Shown in pieces: positions 11,314 through 23,221 of a DNA stretch of 64,000 bases (its first letter is position 1; every line of letters starts with the position of its first letter). The stretch is from Lasiosphaeris hirsuta (lineage: Eukaryota > Ascomycota > Sordariomycetes > Sordariales > Lasiosphaeriaceae). The notes under the pieces are model-generated. The model was not told the DNA's origin. It made no database searches and worked only from the letters and a program-made list of their open reading frames with translations. Location of the stretch: the NCBI GenBank assembly GCA_030549175.1, contig JAUKUA010000002.1:6610963-6674962 (forward strand). Reading direction: 5' to 3'. A program made the position numbers and the translations under genes.

Positions 11314-13556
11314 CTAGACCCGCAACTTAACCGGCTTCTTCCCCGCCTCAGCGAGGATATCCTCAGTCGCCTTCTGACTCAGAATCATAGTCGGCACGAC
11401 CGGAAACGCGCCGGGGACAACAGGGAACGCACTCGCATCCACGACGCGCAGCCCGGCCACGCCGCGCACGCGGAACTTGGAGTCGAGCACGGCCAGCGGG
11501 TCCGCGTCGGCGCCGATTGAGCACGACGACGTCGCGTGGTGCGAGTACGCCTGCAGCTTAAAGTACTCGGCCTGCGCCGCGTCGGAGCAGCTGCCCGCCG
11601 TCGGCTTGCCCAGCTCGCCCGGGCACGGATGCAGCTCCGTGAAGGGCGCCGTCGTCGTGTTGGCCGCCGCGAGCCACGTCTGCCGCAGCAGGTTGGTCGC
11701 CGCCACGAGCTCGGCCAGGTCGGCGGCGCCCTGCTTTTGGAAGAAGCGGAAGTTGATGTCGGGCGTGTCTTGCGGGTCCGCGGTTACCAGCTTGACCGAG
11801 CCTGCGGGGAGTTAGTTAGTTGGTCGCCGGGGGGGGGGGTGGGGGGGTGGAGGGTTCGGGGTGGAAAGGGGGTTCGGGGTGGGAAAAGAGTTGAAGGGGA
11901 CATGGGGGACATACCGGCTTGTGACTTGGGGCCGATGTGGACCATGGCGCACTCCCACTGGTTCGGGCCGTAGTTGGTCGGGAAGCCGGGCCAGAAGCCC
12001 TCAAAGGAGAAGGGGCCGCACCAGGTAAAGATGTTGCGGTTCTTCGTCGCCGCGTTGACGGTCCGGAAGATGGAGGTTGTGAGTCCCGCGTTGAGCGGCT
12101 CCTTGCTGATGGCCAGGATGGACGCTTCGTAGTTATCGCCCAAGTTCTCGCCCACTCCGGGTAGATCCTTGACCACCTTGATGCCGAGCTTCTCCAATTC
12201 GGCCCTGGGACCGATGCCACTGAGCTTCAGAATCTGCGGCGAGTTGAAGGCTCCCCCCGAGATGATGACCTCCTTGGCAAAGTACTGTGACACGGGGCCC
12301 TTGGTGCCGGGGATGTGCTTGGGATCGGCCTTGTATAGGGACGCACCCGCCATCACCTCGACGCCGATGGCGCGGGGCTTGCTCTCGGTGGTGGAGTTGG
12401 AAAACAGGATCTTGGTGACCAAGGTGCGCAGCTTTAGGGTCAAGGGGAATTTGGCGGGGTCGGCGAGCGTCGACTTGACAAAGTCTCCGGGGGTGGAGCG
12501 TCGTCCTTTCTGGTATCCCAGTTAGCAAGCTTCTCCCTCTCTCCCTCTATCTCTCCCGCCCTCTCTCTCTCTCTCTCCCTCTCTCTCCCTCTCTCTCCCC
12601 TCCCCCCTCTCTCTTAGGGGTCTCTGGGGACTAGTCAAGACGTACCGAGTCGGCATGGCTGACCATGTTGAAGAGGGATGACGTCTGGTCCTTGTTGGGC
12701 TCATCGCCGAGAATGTCGGGGCTGAACAGGGTGCTCCTGTCGGACGAGGCGCTGGAGACGCCGATGGACTGGGCAAACTTGTCCAGGATCTTGACCGCCG
12801 CCGTGTTGGGCGCCTTTGCCCACCCCAGATCGCCAACCGAAGTCTTGAGCCACCCTACAGGCCGTGTTAGCGTCGCCGGAAAACATGTGCGCGCGGGGTG
12901 AGACTAACCCTTGTAGCCGTGGGCCGCGTTCCCAGCGGGCAGGTATTCGTTGGCCTCGATTTGGGTAAGATACTTGCGCATCTTGGGGGCCTCCCAGCTG
13001 GTGTCCCCGGTCAGGTTGACCACCAGGTTCCACTGGTCGTCCTCTGGCAGCGAGCAAACGCCAGCGTTGTGCATGGCGCACCCGCCCAGCACGGCCGCGC
13101 GCGGGTACTGGATGCCCAGGTGCTGATGCCGACGTCAGCTTGCGTTGGCCACTCTCACTCATATAACCGAAAAAAAGAAAGAAAAAGACATACCTTGGCG
13201 CCCGCAGGGGGGTCATTGCCAATGTAAAAGGTGCCGTCGCCCGTGTCCCAAGTGTTGTGGTGGAATTTGAGGTCCTGCTGAGCATCGTCCGAGTGCTTCA
13301 CCCAAAAGTCCCAGCGCGTCGCCTCGTCGTTGGCGGCTTCGAGGAAGTTGCCCAGCTCAGAGTACGTCGGATTGTCACTCTCATCACCACCGGCTTCAAT
13401 CAGGAGAGTCGAGTACCCGGCCCGAGCCAGGTTGGAGGCGAGAGGGCCGCCGCCGGGCCCGCTGCCAACGACGATATAGTCATAGGTAGCCGATTCCGCC
13501 GCTGAGATGGCCGGCGCCGCGAGGATGGCCAGCGAGGACAGGAGATGGGAGCGCAT
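11314..13556 (-). CDS. Secreted GMC oxidoreductase (FAD-dependent)
   Basis: A 622-residue glucose-methanol-choline family flavoenzyme (AA3-like) in five exons: 13556-13194, 13122-12909, 12854-12646, 12509-11915 and 11801-11314. All phases close, and the introns are 71, 54, 136 and 113 nt. A signal peptide ([19 protein letters not shown]) precedes the FAD dinucleotide fold '[11 protein letters not shown]'. GMC signature 1 lies near '[17 protein letters not shown]' and signature 2 is '[16 protein letters not shown]'. The active-site His is likely in '[12 protein letters not shown]', followed by '[11 protein letters not shown]'. Such enzymes oxidise alcohols or sugars outside the cell and produce H2O2 or reduce quinones. 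The substrate is unknown. Intron 3 holds a CT-rich microsatellite and intron 4 a C-run (G-run on the + strand). Confidence 0.9.
12536..12615. repeat. CT-rich microsatellite inside GMC intron 3
   Basis: An imperfect (CT)n/(CTCTCCCT)n tract fills most of the 136-nt third intron. On the coding strand it is GA-rich. The intron is longer than its neighbours because of it. Confidence 0.85.
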
Positions 13557-14191
13557 GGTGGATCACGCGTTTTCAGCAGACAGTAATGTTTGGATTGACG
13601 GTGGGTCCTACCGAAGAAACCGACGACTCGTCCGATCTGCGGATGCAGATCTAATTATGTCAATTGCCTTCTCGGACCCATGGTGCCGGTCGGATTCCAT
13701 GGACCTTGCATCATCTAATCGTACTGGCAATTTACACAAGTGCGGAGCTGTCGACCGGCAATCCCGTCTTGTACCAGAGCTTATGTAACAGAGTACTCTA
13801 GAGCTGTGTCACCGAAGTGGGGATTGACGCTGTTGCCATTGGTGCCCGGGATCATAATTTGTTTGTCGACATTATCATAACCTGTTAATTATCATGGCTA
13901 AAATTTGGAGACGGCGATATTGTAAAGTGGACGTTGCAACGAGTGGTACCCCTCCAGGGTACACGATCCTTCTCGGCACATTAAGCCTGGCATATCCAGT
14001 AATTAAGGAACATTGGCTTTGCCGTCCCGGCAGTTCGGGTGCCGGTAAAAAGGGGGGGGGGGGGGGGGGGAGGTGGCGGCATTGCTGTGCAAAGAGCCGC
14101 AGATGCTGTCCTTTCCTCGGGCTCCTGCCGTGCTTTGGCGGGCCTCGGGCTGCTCATGCGCACACGAAGCTTGCATGAGACCTAGTTTAGA
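13557..14191. other. Intergenic with a 19-G run
   Basis: The first part is the promoter side of the GMC gene. At 14052-14070 there is an uninterrupted run of 19 G. Nothing else is recognised; the open frame at 13894-14178 reads through the G run and has no family motif. Confidence 0.5.
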
Positions 14192-14650
14192 TCAATTGAG
14201 TAACATGCAGGCCAAAACTAATCTTTGTTGTTGAGCTTTTTGTGCAACATCAGAAGTCCGAGTCCACTTGGTGGTGACAGAGTCCACTCGGTGGTGACAT
14301 GCGAGGGCGGTGGAAGAAAGGTGCTGAGGACTTGGCTTTGGAATCCACAAGTTGTCTTCCTCCAGCGCTGGAGACGGCTTTATTAGTGGAGATTGGATTT
14401 TCTCGATAATTCTGTCAACTAGTACCTCGAGGTGTTCTTGGAGTCTTACAAAGATACCTTCCAACCTGAACCTGGAAAAACTTGGGAGGTAATCAATGAG
14501 CAAACTTGGATCAAAAGCAATCATATTGTTAGGGGATGCCCGGTTGATGAGACAACAAGCTAGCGCCAGGGCCCGTTCACCAAAAAAATAAAAGGGAACG
14601 TGAATCTTGGGGTTGGTTTCAACCTTGACACATTCCCAATTGCAATTGCA
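14192..14650 (-). pseudogene. Possible Ty1/copia integrase fragment
   Basis: The minus strand gives an open frame containing 'HVPFYFFGERALALACCLIN', recalling the 'FWGxAxxTAxYLINR' segment of copia integrases. 'SLLIDYLPSFSRFRLE' and 'VRLQEHLEVLVD' follow, loosely matching the segment where 'FELLxxxxPxxSxxRVFGCxCFV' is expected. No protease, RT or LTR is seen nearby. It is short and rearranged, so this is a weak assignment. Confidence 0.3.
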
Positions 14651-14653
14651 CAT

Positions 14654-15136
14654 CTGGTATGAGTCGCTCTCTTGAGGGGCGGGTCAAAGCCATGCGTCAA
14701 CCCGTCCCAACAGGATCTTGGAATCAACAACCACCTCCACCACCACCTATCAAAGACAACAATCCGTCATCGGCGCCGACGTTACCAACCATCTACACAC
14801 GGCGCAGCCGCCGTCGCCAACAACAAGCCAGATTATGGAATGGAATCTGAGTCCCGTTATCAGGCAAGCCGCGGGGGAGGCCGCTAAAGGGGAGGCAGTG
14901 GAGTTGTATCGAGTCGTTGTCATCGGCACTCACCGCTCCTAACACCTACTCGTCAGGCTTACAAACGCGGTCTGACCACACAATAAGTGATGAAGGCTAG
15001 AGAGATTGAACAGCTCAAGACTTTGAATCGCTCAAAAATTTGTACATTGGCCCACACCTACTTTACATAGTAACGTGGTAGTCTAGCACTAGTAGTCCGG
15101 GGCTCCTGCTTTGACCATAACAACCTATTTGCCGAC
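14654..15136. other. Intergenic
   Basis: The 3' flank of the ankyrin-kinase gene. Three overlapping + frames at 14659-14942 are shadows of one another and none has a motif. Confidence 0.4.
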
Positions 15137-18100
15137 TTACCCCTTAAACTCATTTACTACTGTGATCATTAGATTATCAATGATCCGCCATGAATTTGGT
15201 ACTTTGTCTTTAGCCACTGGCCGAAGCGGACCCATCTTGTACAAGTCTTGATGCTTGATGAAAAATTCCAACAACTCCCTGAGCACCCCCCTTGAGCCAC
15301 CCGACCGGTGAACAGTCTGTTGGGGCACGCCCCTTTCCCAATTCATATGCTTGCTCAACGACCACTGCTTGGACCTCTCGCTGAGGATCCCGAGTTGTCG
15401 GGGATCTGGTTCCTGGTCTAATATTCCTGTCTCAAGGACTATGTTTGGATGCCAATCTTCGTATCCATCTCCAAGGAACCGGCGTAATACAGCGACATCG
15501 GCACGCACGATCCCAAAGACTAATAGGCGGATGCCAACGGGCCACCTCAGAAACTTCTCAGCCTCATCCTGTGGTAGTGTGGGGAGGGTTAGAAGCTCCC
15601 AAACGGCGATCCATCTCCCCGCCATAACCGCTCTGCGGAAGGCTTTCAAGAGAATGTCAAAAACAGGAATTGCCTCGCTAGTGGTCTTTTGGGAGCAGTA
15701 GCGCAGTACGCATTGCAGAAGCTCAGTCTGACTTCTAATACTAACAAAAGATTCGTAGCACTCCATGATGATGCACTCGAGCGCCGTACTCCCGTTGGTG
15801 TCATCAAGGGCTAGGTTCGGCTTCGCTTTGAGCAGTTCTGTTGCAATGTTGATCAGGAACTGGCGCGAGCTGTCGTCCGCGGAGGAGCGTCCGCCAGCCG
15901 CCGTGGCGCAGGACGCGAGGGCGTGCAAAGCTGTGGCACCGTCGTGGTCTTGATCGTCCACGCTCATCCCCGCCCTCAGAAGCTCCGAAACCAGCCTCGT
16001 TCTGCGCCCTAGTATCGCTGAATGTAAGATTGTTGAGCCGTTAACCCCCCGGACAGTCAAGTCGAGGGCTTTCAGGAGACGGGGGAATCGGGGGTCTCTG
16101 ACTAATTCGTCGTCCCATAATGCAAGTGCATGAACCGCTGTCCAACCTGATTGATCAGTTACGGAGCATGAGGCTCCGCGGGAGAGTAGGAGGTTCGCAA
16201 CTTCAAAGACAAAGCATGTCTCCTCTTGCACACCGGCTGGCTGCTGCCAGTGTAAAAACAAGGCATGGAGAGCAGTTTGTGTAGAACCGTTCGTCTCGTT
16301 AGCAGGCATACCGAGGTCCACTAGGCACCGAATCATTGGCAGGTCGAGGTTGCGGGTGGCGAGGTGTAATATTGTATCACCGTCCGGCAATTTCCGAGTA
16401 GGGTCGGCTCCAGCACTGATGAGCTCAGCGGTTTCATCCAGATATTGCAGCCGTACCGCATGGTGAAGAGGAGTCTCTCCCGACTCGTCTGTCGCGTCAC
16501 GGTCCTTGACAAGCTCTAGAACTTCGGAGAAAGGGATGAGCCGGGAGAATTGCGCATCGATGATATGGTGCAAGATTCCCTTGCCGTCGCTGTCGACCTC
16601 ATCAAAATACCGCCCGTCAGTGACCATCATGGAGAACAGACTATCGTTATGATAGCGAATAGACGCCACGAGTACCTGGAACCCGATCGATGGGGATATG
16701 CCGGGAAACGCAAGCTCGCCGAACTTGATATACGCAGTGGCTCTCCTGGGCGGGACCGTCCCCTCGCAGGCGATTCGCAAGAGAGCGTGGACCAATGTTT
16801 CTTTTTCAAGTTCTTGGAGGAGCGAAAAGAGCGGTGCCCTAATGATCTCGTTGGCACTGCCGATGAGATCATCTGCGGTTTCGAGGCCGTCTAGCTCGAT
16901 GATTTTCCCTAGCCCGGCCGCAAGCGCCCTCATAAACGCCTGCTCTGTGTGCACGCCTACGGTTTCAGTATTGCCTTTGTGTGTCGAGACGAGTTCCCAG
17001 GCTACACTGGTTAGCGTGGAAACCATCCTCTGCTGGGCCATCCGGTCGTCTCCTCGGTGATTAATCCATCTTTCAAGGCGAGATTTCACGCAGAGCTTAG
17101 CGAAAAGGGGTTCCTTTGAGTCCAAGCACATATCGATGAGCTGACAACGCCACTTTGGGTTGGACAGGGACGCCCTCCAAAGCCCCTGCAACATGTCACT
17201 TTGGTGGTATGAGATAGCCTTCTCGAGCGGACTTTCATGAAACAGATTCCTCTGGATATCCTGTTCTGGAGTCCTATTCAACGGATTCGCACCGGCGCAG
17301 ATCAGAGCTTCAACTGCTAAACTAGAGCCGGCACATACTGCAAATCCCAGTGGTGTCCCAGCGAGAAAGAACGGCAGCTGTAGGTCGAGTCGTTGAGTCT
17401 CGACGCAGCAAGACTCAAGGATGTGATGTCGGGCTTCGTGTTTCGGTAGTAGGCACTCCAAGGCTCGATCCAATGATTGTCTCTCTTTGTCGAACATGAA
17501 GAGGTAGTGAAGTGGTGTCGGATCAGGGACTGCGCAATCGTCTTCCGCACCCGCTTCCTGCTCCTGAGACGATTCTGCGTTGTTGAGCACTGGCAGGAGT
17601 GATTTCAGAGCGCCGAGATCCCCAAGCTGGCATGACAACTGGATCGCTGCACCGATATCCTCTCTGCTAGGCGCGGAATACTCATCATTGACGGCCAAGC
17701 TCTCCCCCAGCAAGGCCACGTCAACCTGGGGAGCGGAATGCCGCATCGTACTTCTCCCCCAAGGAGAGAGGAGGCGGTATGAAGACGCAGTTGTGACGCC
17801 CAGTGAGGCCCAAATACCAGAGGCAGAAAATACCGAACCGGAGGGCCCTGCTGCTCGAGTTTGTGCAGAATGCGGCTGGTCGAGGTCTGGGTGGCGGTCG
17901 TTGAGGATCAGGAGCAGCATATCCGCCGGAACGCAACCCAACGCAGCGCTCTTCCGCACACTCTGCAGTGCAATCGGGATGTCTTGCTCGATTCCGAAGC
18001 CGTTGAGAAGGGCAAGGCCGGTCTGCAGGGCCGCTCTGGCGGAGTCCTTATCTTGGCCAAGTGCCTCCCGCTTGGCGTCCAGGACCATTTTCGCCTTGAC

Positions 18101-19694
18101 ACGGAATGGAATGCGGCTTGCGACCCGTGGGGTGAAAGTCTGTTGTCATCTCTATCAGCGATAGCCACCAGACCTCTGGGGATAGATCTTGGTACTTCAT
18201 AAGACCAGCTCTCTTCCGTATTGAGATGGCTATTGATCGTGGAAGAGGATTCTTCCACATCGTTCCATTCATTCCACCTGTGTGTGGTATGTCAGCCCCT
18301 CCAGAAACATGCATGCAGCTCACATCCGGCCGAACGAATTGTTATAGACTTACGTGGAGTGTAAACCGCCTCCAAATATGAATGGCAGCTTTGTCAACTC
18401 GAAAGGCCGCTTCTGTGGGTCTTCCTGAAGAGTTATCCGGAGGATAACCTTGATGAACTGTTGTTGTAAGGAGCGGAAGTCGCGGCGGTCAGGGAGCTGG
18501 TCAATTGACGTTTCCGCAGCCTTGGCAAGCTTAGGGCACAAGTGAAACATGTGGTCCCTTTCAATGGATTGCGTCGAAGATGGGCCGGCAGGACTATCTG
18601 CCCTGAAAGGTATGGACTTGACAGCATCCAGATTGTAGTACTGAGCGCCGTTCCACAGTACTTCCCAGCAGAGAAGACCAAGAGCCCAGACGTCGCAGCG
18701 GAGGAATTCAATCTTTCCGAGATTGGACCCATGTTGTATTTCGGGGGCAAGGTACCTATGGGCGATTGAAAGGGAAGGTAGTTAGCAGGTGGGTATATGT
18801 AGGGGGGCGGTCTCGGCGGCTCTGCTGAAGGGGCTTACCAAAGCGTTCCCCTGTAAATCTGAATTCCACCTTCTCTTTGTTCGTCGCTAAATAGGCATGC
18901 ATGTCCGAAATCCGACTTTGGATATATGTGAGCACTAGTGTAGACACAATCAAAGACACATTCGTCATGACATACCAACTTGGCAATCACATCGGTCTCG
19001 TAGGCTCCCGACTTTGCTCCCGACGGATTGGGAAATACCAAGACGTTCTCCAGCTTCAGGTCACCGTGACCAACGCCGGTCCAGTGTAGTCTATTCAGAC
19101 CACAGGCGACCTGGCTGCATATCGACAGCTTCGATGGCATGGAGACGTCGCCAGTCTGTAAGTACTCGCGGAGAGTGCCGAGGGAGGCATAGTCGGTCAC
19201 GATGAAGGGAATGAGATCACCCCTGCGTAAGCCCCACCCATACCCTAGCAGGGTCAAGATATTTTCATGCTGGGCAATGGGCGGATGGTGCATAACCTCA
19301 ATGTCCTTCAAGACACAGTCGACTCGGTTCTGGAAGGCAAAGTGGTCATTGACGTCGTCAGGAGGCTTTATCTTCTTGACAGCCACGGCTGTGCGCGTCC
19401 GGGCGTCTGTGTAACGGAAAACTGTATAAGATGCTCCTTCGCCCACCTGCTTTGGGGTCCGGAGTGATGCAGCATCGTAAAGGCGGAGATTGAGAGGTTG
19501 AATGGTCCAGAGGAGATCGTCTAGCGACCGAATCTCAACCCCGCCCTGCCGCGAGAATCTGAGGGAGCAGGAAACAAGCGTGCGCGCAGGCGGCCGAGCG
19601 GACCGGACAGAAAAGGACTGGTGATATTTCAAGTCAGTGTCGTATTTTACCAGAACTTGAAGAGGGATAAGGATGAACCAACCCGGTGACTCAT
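15137..19694 (-). CDS. Protein kinase with C-terminal ankyrin repeats
   Basis: A large signalling protein: a Ser/Thr-type kinase domain followed by about 1000 residues with ankyrin repeats. Exons are 19617-18976, 18915-18839, 18755-18354, 18277-18196 and 18139-15137, with introns of 60, 83, 76 and 56 nt and consistent phases. Kinase motifs are the glycine loop 'VGEGASYTVF', Lys in 'AVAVKKI', catalytic loop 'HGDLKLEN' (HGD for HRD), 'LSDFGHA' and 'LWYLAPE'. Ankyrin-type blocks include 'SGETPLHHAVRLQ', 'DGDTILHLATRN', 'SGWTAVHALALWD', 'NGSTILHSAI' and 'DGATALHALAS'. The start is unresolved. A tiny first exon (MSHR, 19694-19683) joined over a 65-nt intron is possible, giving about 1405 residues. 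The 60-nt first kinase intron is open in frame, so retention would add 20 residues. It is divergent from the HeLo-pseudokinase gene. Confidence 0.82.
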
Positions 19695-21029
19695 TCCGGG
19701 CGATGGGCCCGATCGAGTACCTATGGGGCCTGGTAGGTACCGGCCTTCTGGCAGCCACCCTGAGTCTGTATGTGTATGTGTGGGGAAATAACCCGCCGAA
19801 TCTGGCGAATCTGGCGTTAATAACACCTCTTTTCGCTACGTCACAGCTGATAGATAGTGTTGTGTGTGGTGACAGTCGAGCTCGCCGCTGTTTTGGTTTG
19901 GAAGTCAAACGCCAATTTGCGACCGCGCTGCTCAATCAGGTCACGAGTGCCCAGTTTTCAAGAGTTCGTGGGTAGGAGGGTAAGGCTCTATCTCGATCCC
20001 AGCCCACTTGGGGTGCAGACCTATGAGGCTCTGGTACCAGTCACGGTGCGTGGCTATGTCGGCGTCACGGCGGTTGAACCACAGAGGGCCTGCTGAGCCA
20101 CCTCCCTACCCCGCCAGCATGCTGCTCTAAGAAATCCGATAGGTTGTAACACAGCGGGCAGGGTTCCGGGCGGCCAGCCCAATTGATAGATCCAAGCCAC
20201 TTTTCCGAAGTGCCAAGGCGAACCTATGCAACAGATCGAACCAACAGGCTAAAAGCCGCAACGCGGCAGGCTTTCCATCCACCCCAAAGGCTTTAAACAC
20301 GCGATGAAAAAGACGAGGCATTTTACTATCAGACTAGTACTAACCAAGTTATGGTTCATGGATTGAAGGGATTATATGCAGTTGTTGTATTTTAAAATAA
20401 TTTGTGTCGAGCGAGATAGAAACACAAAAGTCTCGGCAAGCTGCTAGTAAACTAGCAAATATCAGCTTTGTCTAATACCAGTCAGAATTATTAGACACTG
20501 GATGATTTACATAATCGATTCATATTACACGCTAAAACCCTGTAGGTGTCTCAGAGACCCCCCTCATTTATGAAGCGGTGGTTCACTTGGGTAAGTTTGG
20601 TAACTGCTGAGTAGCCCAGAGCCTTATCTCCCAACGGAGGAGCTGAACCCAGTCTCTGTAGCAGCCCGACTGAAGACGGGGTAAAATCTTGGAATAACAG
20701 AGACAACAAAAAAAGTCAAAGTTAGCTGGGCCGGAACCACAATGCCAATGAGTGTGATGTATACGATCCTAGATGCGGCCATGCCCAGTTCCCCGAGATT
20801 GGATCATGTTGATGTCAAGCTGACTGCGTGTTGTGAGGAGTGGTAAGTACCTCTTTGTATTTACCCCGCACTCGGAGGACTTATTAAATGTACGGGTGCC
20901 AGCGCTCAGGTCTCCTTCGCCTTGATATTCTGCGTGGGCAGCTCCAAGATTTCAACCCTGGCGAATTTAGGCAACCATTCCTTACCTCTCTCACCTTCCC
21001 CGAGTATTCCTTGCCCAGCGCTCTGTGGC
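19695..21029. promoter_or_regulatory. Shared divergent intergenic region
   Basis: About 1.3 kb separates the ankyrin-kinase (-) and HeLo-pseudokinase (+) starts, so it must hold both promoters. The middle (about 20330-20560) is AT-rich. A minus-strand open stretch at 20127-20321 has no recognised domain. No clear TATA or operator could be singled out. Confidence 0.4.
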
Positions 21030-22875
21030 ATGGCGGAAGTAATCGGCATAGTTGGCTTAGCAATCGCTGTTTTCGACCAGTTTCTCAAGTTGGGCGATAA
21101 GACAATTGAAACGATCCAGTGTGTTCGAACATTCGCCGAGGTGAGGCAATTACGCAGTCGCTCGCGCGCAGGCGTCCGCATTAACATGCACCGCCCCGAA
21201 GGACTTGAAAGATGCATCCGAGACAATCCGGCGTGAGCAGGGCATCGCAAAAGCTCTCAACTATCTATTGTTTGAGAAATCGCCCGTGAGTTAGACCAGA
21301 TCCGCGAGGGTGTTATGGGGTTCCCGTTCCCACTGATACTATAGACTCTGCCGTAGAAATATGGAGGACAGATGCTGTTTGAGCAATACGATGAAGAAGC
21401 ACAGCGGTTCATCTTGAGTGTAGTCGGAGAGCTTGTCGACGCGCTAGAGAGTGCTGCGAAGCTGCTTGACACCAGCCCGCCAAGTCCGCTCCCGGCAGCC
21501 GATCTGCAGCGGTCCGGTCTGAGCTCCCATGCAGGCACTCTGAGCTCTTCCATTACACTTACCGAGGACAAAACGAACCGGGCTGGTCTCACCTTCTTTG
21601 AAAGAACCTCCAGCTCTGCGTCTCTTAGGAGAAAGCTACGATGGTCCTTCTATGATAAGAAACGAGCCAAGGACATCATCGACCGATATGCCAAGCTCAA
21701 CGGCCATCTCTACCGGGTTGTCCAGCTGAACAGTTTTGCGAGCGGGATCGGGGTCGATCTACAGCATCTCGAGAACATGAAGCAGAGCAGGGCAGCCCAA
21801 GAGCTAGGATTCGACGAGACCGCTAGTCTTCAGCTACTGGCCCGAGAAGCAGCGCTCGGCATGGCGGCGAATTTCGAGGTCTCTGATGGCTGGATGTCTA
21901 CCATCGAGGATGGCAGGCAGGTGGAAGGTAGATTTGTAACATTTGTGAATGAGGGGCGGCCATATCTGCAAGACACCTGCGAGTACAAGCTTCCAAGCAT
22001 CAGCGATGGTATCGACAACCAAACTCGGTCACGTCTAAACGGCCTCGCCGCTCTCCTCCAGCAGCCCAAAGAACAAATATTTAGAATCCCAAAGTGCATC
22101 GGATGGAAATACCTGCCGTCGACAAAAGACATTGCCTTCATTTTTGAGTCGCCCGGCAACCCTCATGCATCACAGCCGCAGAGCCTGTTGCATCTACTGA
22201 GCATGCCCGAGTTCAAACCGACATTGCAGGCCAAGTTCCAACTGGCATACAGTCTGGCGAAGAGCATCTCCCAGCTTCAGATGGTTCAGTGGCTTCACGA
22301 GAGTCTACGAAGCGAAAATATCCTGTTCTTTCCACCACCACAGGGTGGTTCCCCGGACACAGTGGCGCTCAGTGAGCCATGGGTATTTGGCTTCGACTTC
22401 AGCCGTCCCGAGAACTTCTTCTCATATGGGTTTGCAGACTCTGAGCCTGAACGGGATATTTATCGACATCCAGAACGACAGGGAAACCCCACGGCCATGT
22501 TCAGCAAGTGGCATGATATATATTCACTTGGTGTCATGCTCCTCGAGATTGGTATGTGGCCCCCCTTCAAGTCGCCACCCTCCATACACTGACCGTGATC
22601 GTGTGGCAGGTATCTGGGAGCCCGCAATACAACAGGAACATCCCCGCGACCAGTTCAAGAACATGAAAACCCCTGAAGATAGGAAAAACCGACTGGTCAA
22701 GGTTGCAAGAAAACGGTTGCCGCCAAAGATGGGGGGAAAGTATAGCGACTTGGTCGTCCGCTGTTTGACGGGAAACTTTGACGTTGGGGACGACACAAAG
22801 GGGGATATCAAACTACAGCAGGCATTCAGATCACAGGTTATTGAGGCTCTCGGGAGGGTCCTTGAGAGTATTTAG
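21030..22875 (+). CDS. HeLo-like domain plus pseudokinase protein
   Basis: Exons 21030-21140, 21172-21285, 21357-22551 and 22610-22875 give 561 residues. The N-terminus ('MAEVIGIVGLAIAVFDQFLK') and the helical region with 'ALTCTAPKDLKDASETIRRE' resemble the HeLo/prion-inhibition class of fungal cell-death effectors (HET-S relatives). The C-terminal half is a degenerate kinase. The catalytic loop reads 'HESLRSENILFF', without HRD Asp. 'FGFDFSRPENF' replaces DFG, and 'WHDIYSLGVMLLEIG' is the F-helix. It probably acts as a membrane-active or scaffold death protein rather than an enzyme (inference). Intron 1 as deduced is only 31 nt (GTGAGG...GCAG), below the usual fungal minimum; it could instead be a frame-breaking insertion. 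The other introns (71 and 58 nt) are normal. Confidence 0.7.
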
Positions 22876-23221
22876 GCTACTAAATTTGTTAGAGGCCATT
22901 GATGAGCCACACCCGACGTTGTTGAATGTCTTGAGGTTTCACACATGCGGTCTGGGAAGGACTCATACAAAGCTCAAGAGGGCGAGAAAGCAGGGGTTAC
23001 CGAACTAGTAGTATTACAACTTCAAATGCGACTTGGCACCAATGTTTCTGATCATGGATCAAACTTGAACATGAACAATCCTCTTAGGACTTGCCTTTTC
23101 TGCCCGAAATCTCAATGTCTTGTATGCCACACAGCGCACGCACATACAATCCCCATCCTCGCCGTGAACCTGGCTCAGAGAGCCGCGGCTTTCCTCCGGC
23201 GGCAACATATGAACAAACATC
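22876..23221. other. Convergent intergenic region
   Basis: Lies between the 3' ends of the HeLo-pseudokinase and NmrA-like genes. No coding signal or obvious structure. Confidence 0.5.

Noticed and set aside
11536..12528. Long + and - frames within the GMC gene
   Set aside because: Frame shadows of the spliced oxidoreductase, which explains the region fully.
20127..20321. Minus-strand frame with 'LLACWFDLLHRFALAL', considered as a transposase piece
   Set aside because: The resemblance to pogo-type transposases is too vague and no DDE or HTH motif follows.
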